46,216 nt of DNA, taken from assembly GCA_000383815.1 (NCBI GenBank), contig KB912809.1, positions 1 to 46,216 on the forward strand, read 5' to 3'. Source of the stretch: an actinobacterium SCGC AAA027-J17 (lineage in GTDB: Bacteria > Actinomycetota > Actinomycetes > Nanopelagicales > Nanopelagicaceae). Both the position numbers and the translations under genes were made by a program. The notes under the pieces are model-generated. The model made no database searches, was not told the origin of the DNA, and saw only the letters and a list, made by a program, of their open reading frames with translations. Numbering within the stretch: the first letter of the stretch is position 1; every line of letters starts with the position of its first letter. This document shows, one piece after another, positions 45,741-46,216 of the stretch.

Positions 45741-46216
45741 ATGAGTAACAACAGCGCCTTTGAGCAGATCTCCTACGCAGGACAGGTAGTAGTTGTTACT
45801 GGTGCGGCAAGTGGTATTGGCAAATCAGCGGCGCAATTAATTGCAGCCCGGGGGGCAACTGTTATCTGTGTTGATCTAAATTCAGCAGGTGTTGATCAAG
45901 TCGCATCTGAAATAAATGCTCAAGGTTTAACTGCGCAGGGTGCTGCATTAGATATTTCAAATCAAGCATCGGTGATGGAGTTAATCTCTAATCTTGCTAA
46001 AAAACATAATCGAATTGATGCCTTAGTAAATTGTGCAGGTTATCCAGGACCAACTGGTGAGTTTGTAGAAAATATTAATTGGTCAGATTATCAAAAGGTT
46101 ATTGAGGTCAATCTATATGGAGCAATTTGGTTAACCCAAGCAGTTTTGCCAATTATGAAAAAACAAAAGTATGGCCGGATTGTGCAGGTTTCATCAATTG
46201 CTGGCAAAGAAGGCAA
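45741..46216 (+). CDS. Short-chain dehydrogenase/reductase, 5' part (runs off the window end)
   Basis: 158 visible codons of a classical SDR: VVVVTGAASGIGKSAA (TGxxxGIG), VDLN after the second strand (an acidic residue preferring NAD), VNCAGYPGP (NNAG-type), and VSSIAG with the catalytic Ser at the cut edge. Catalytic Tyr and Lys lie beyond the window. It is divergent from the U32-like operon and shares the candidate operator, which suggests it belongs to the same pathway. Closest named types would be 3-oxoacyl-ACP reductase FabG-like or sugar-alcohol dehydrogenases. Confidence 0.88.
   Translation, partial: MSNNSAFEQISYAGQVVVVTGAASGIGKSAAQLIAARGATVICVDLNSAGVDQVASEINAQGLTAQGAALDISNQASVMELISNLAKKHNRIDALVNCAGYPGPTGEFVENINWSDYQKVIEVNLYGAIWLTQAVLPIMKKQKYGRIVQVSSIAGKEG

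Overview
The window looks like the chromosome of a streamlined, AT-leaning freshwater actinobacterium of the acI type (order Nanopelagicales, the Candidatus Planktophila/Nanopelagicus group). The grounds are an actinorhodopsin gene at 3503-4273, actinobacterial gene pairs and orders (clpS-DUF2017; argS-lysA-hom-thrC-thrB-rho-rpmE-prfA-prmC-Sua5-glyA-wecA-atp operon), an Asp-type MurA as in mycobacteria, class II GlpX, very short intergenic gaps and many overlapping start/stop codons. The taxonomic call is an inference from gene content. I found no IS element, phage gene, integrase or CRISPR array.

Layout. 1-546 is the 5' part of argF (minus strand). 587-3451 carries a DUF3039 protein, a secreted GH18-like protein, clpS and a DUF2017 protein, ending at a bidirectional terminator shared with the convergent actinorhodopsin. 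4533-6750 is murI-rph-rdgB. 6884-7612 encodes a membrane protein with a Lys-rich cytoplasmic tail and an outside fibronectin-III-like domain. On the minus strand, 7663-10401 holds an acyltransferase-3/SGNH protein, an Ala-rich coiled-coil protein and tRNA-Leu(UAG). 10500-16883 is argS-lysA-hom-thrC-thrB (Lys/Thr synthesis). 17044-24735 is rho, rpmE, prfA, prmC, a divergent Sua5/YrdC-like gene, glyA, a WecA/TagO-type transferase and two small AtpI/AtpZ-like membrane proteins. 24901-31619 is the complete F1Fo ATP synthase operon atpBEFHAGDC. Convergent to it lie glpX and murA. A PduO-type cobalamin adenosyltransferase, a DUF2007-like protein, a secreted Lys-rich protein, an ABC-2 type exporter and a small Cys/His protein follow.

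The most interesting part is 37555-46216. It looks like a carbohydrate or sugar-acid catabolic island: an alpha-ketoglutarate-semialdehyde-type dehydrogenase, a fumarylacetoacetate-hydrolase-family enzyme, an IlvD/Edd-type sugar-acid dehydratase, then a tightly coupled four-gene minus-strand operon (U32-like TIM-barrel protein, SDR, APH-fold kinase, enolase-like protein), and a divergent second SDR cut by the window end. The enolase-like protein keeps the catalytic Lys, metal ligands and phosphate-binding residues but has two active-site changes (E to D at residue 166, H to A at 368). A kinase next to a modified enolase suggests an uncharacterised phosphorylative route for a sugar-acid-like compound. 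The substrate cannot be read from sequence.

Regulation. At least eleven starts have a -10-like hexamer (TANNNT or GATAMT) ending exactly 6-7 nt before the start codon, with no clear Shine-Dalgarno in most. This is what leaderless transcription looks like. In two divergent gene pairs these -10 boxes are so close that the two promoters must interlock. Genes expected to be highly expressed (rhodopsin, rpmE, atpB) instead have good Shine-Dalgarno sequences.
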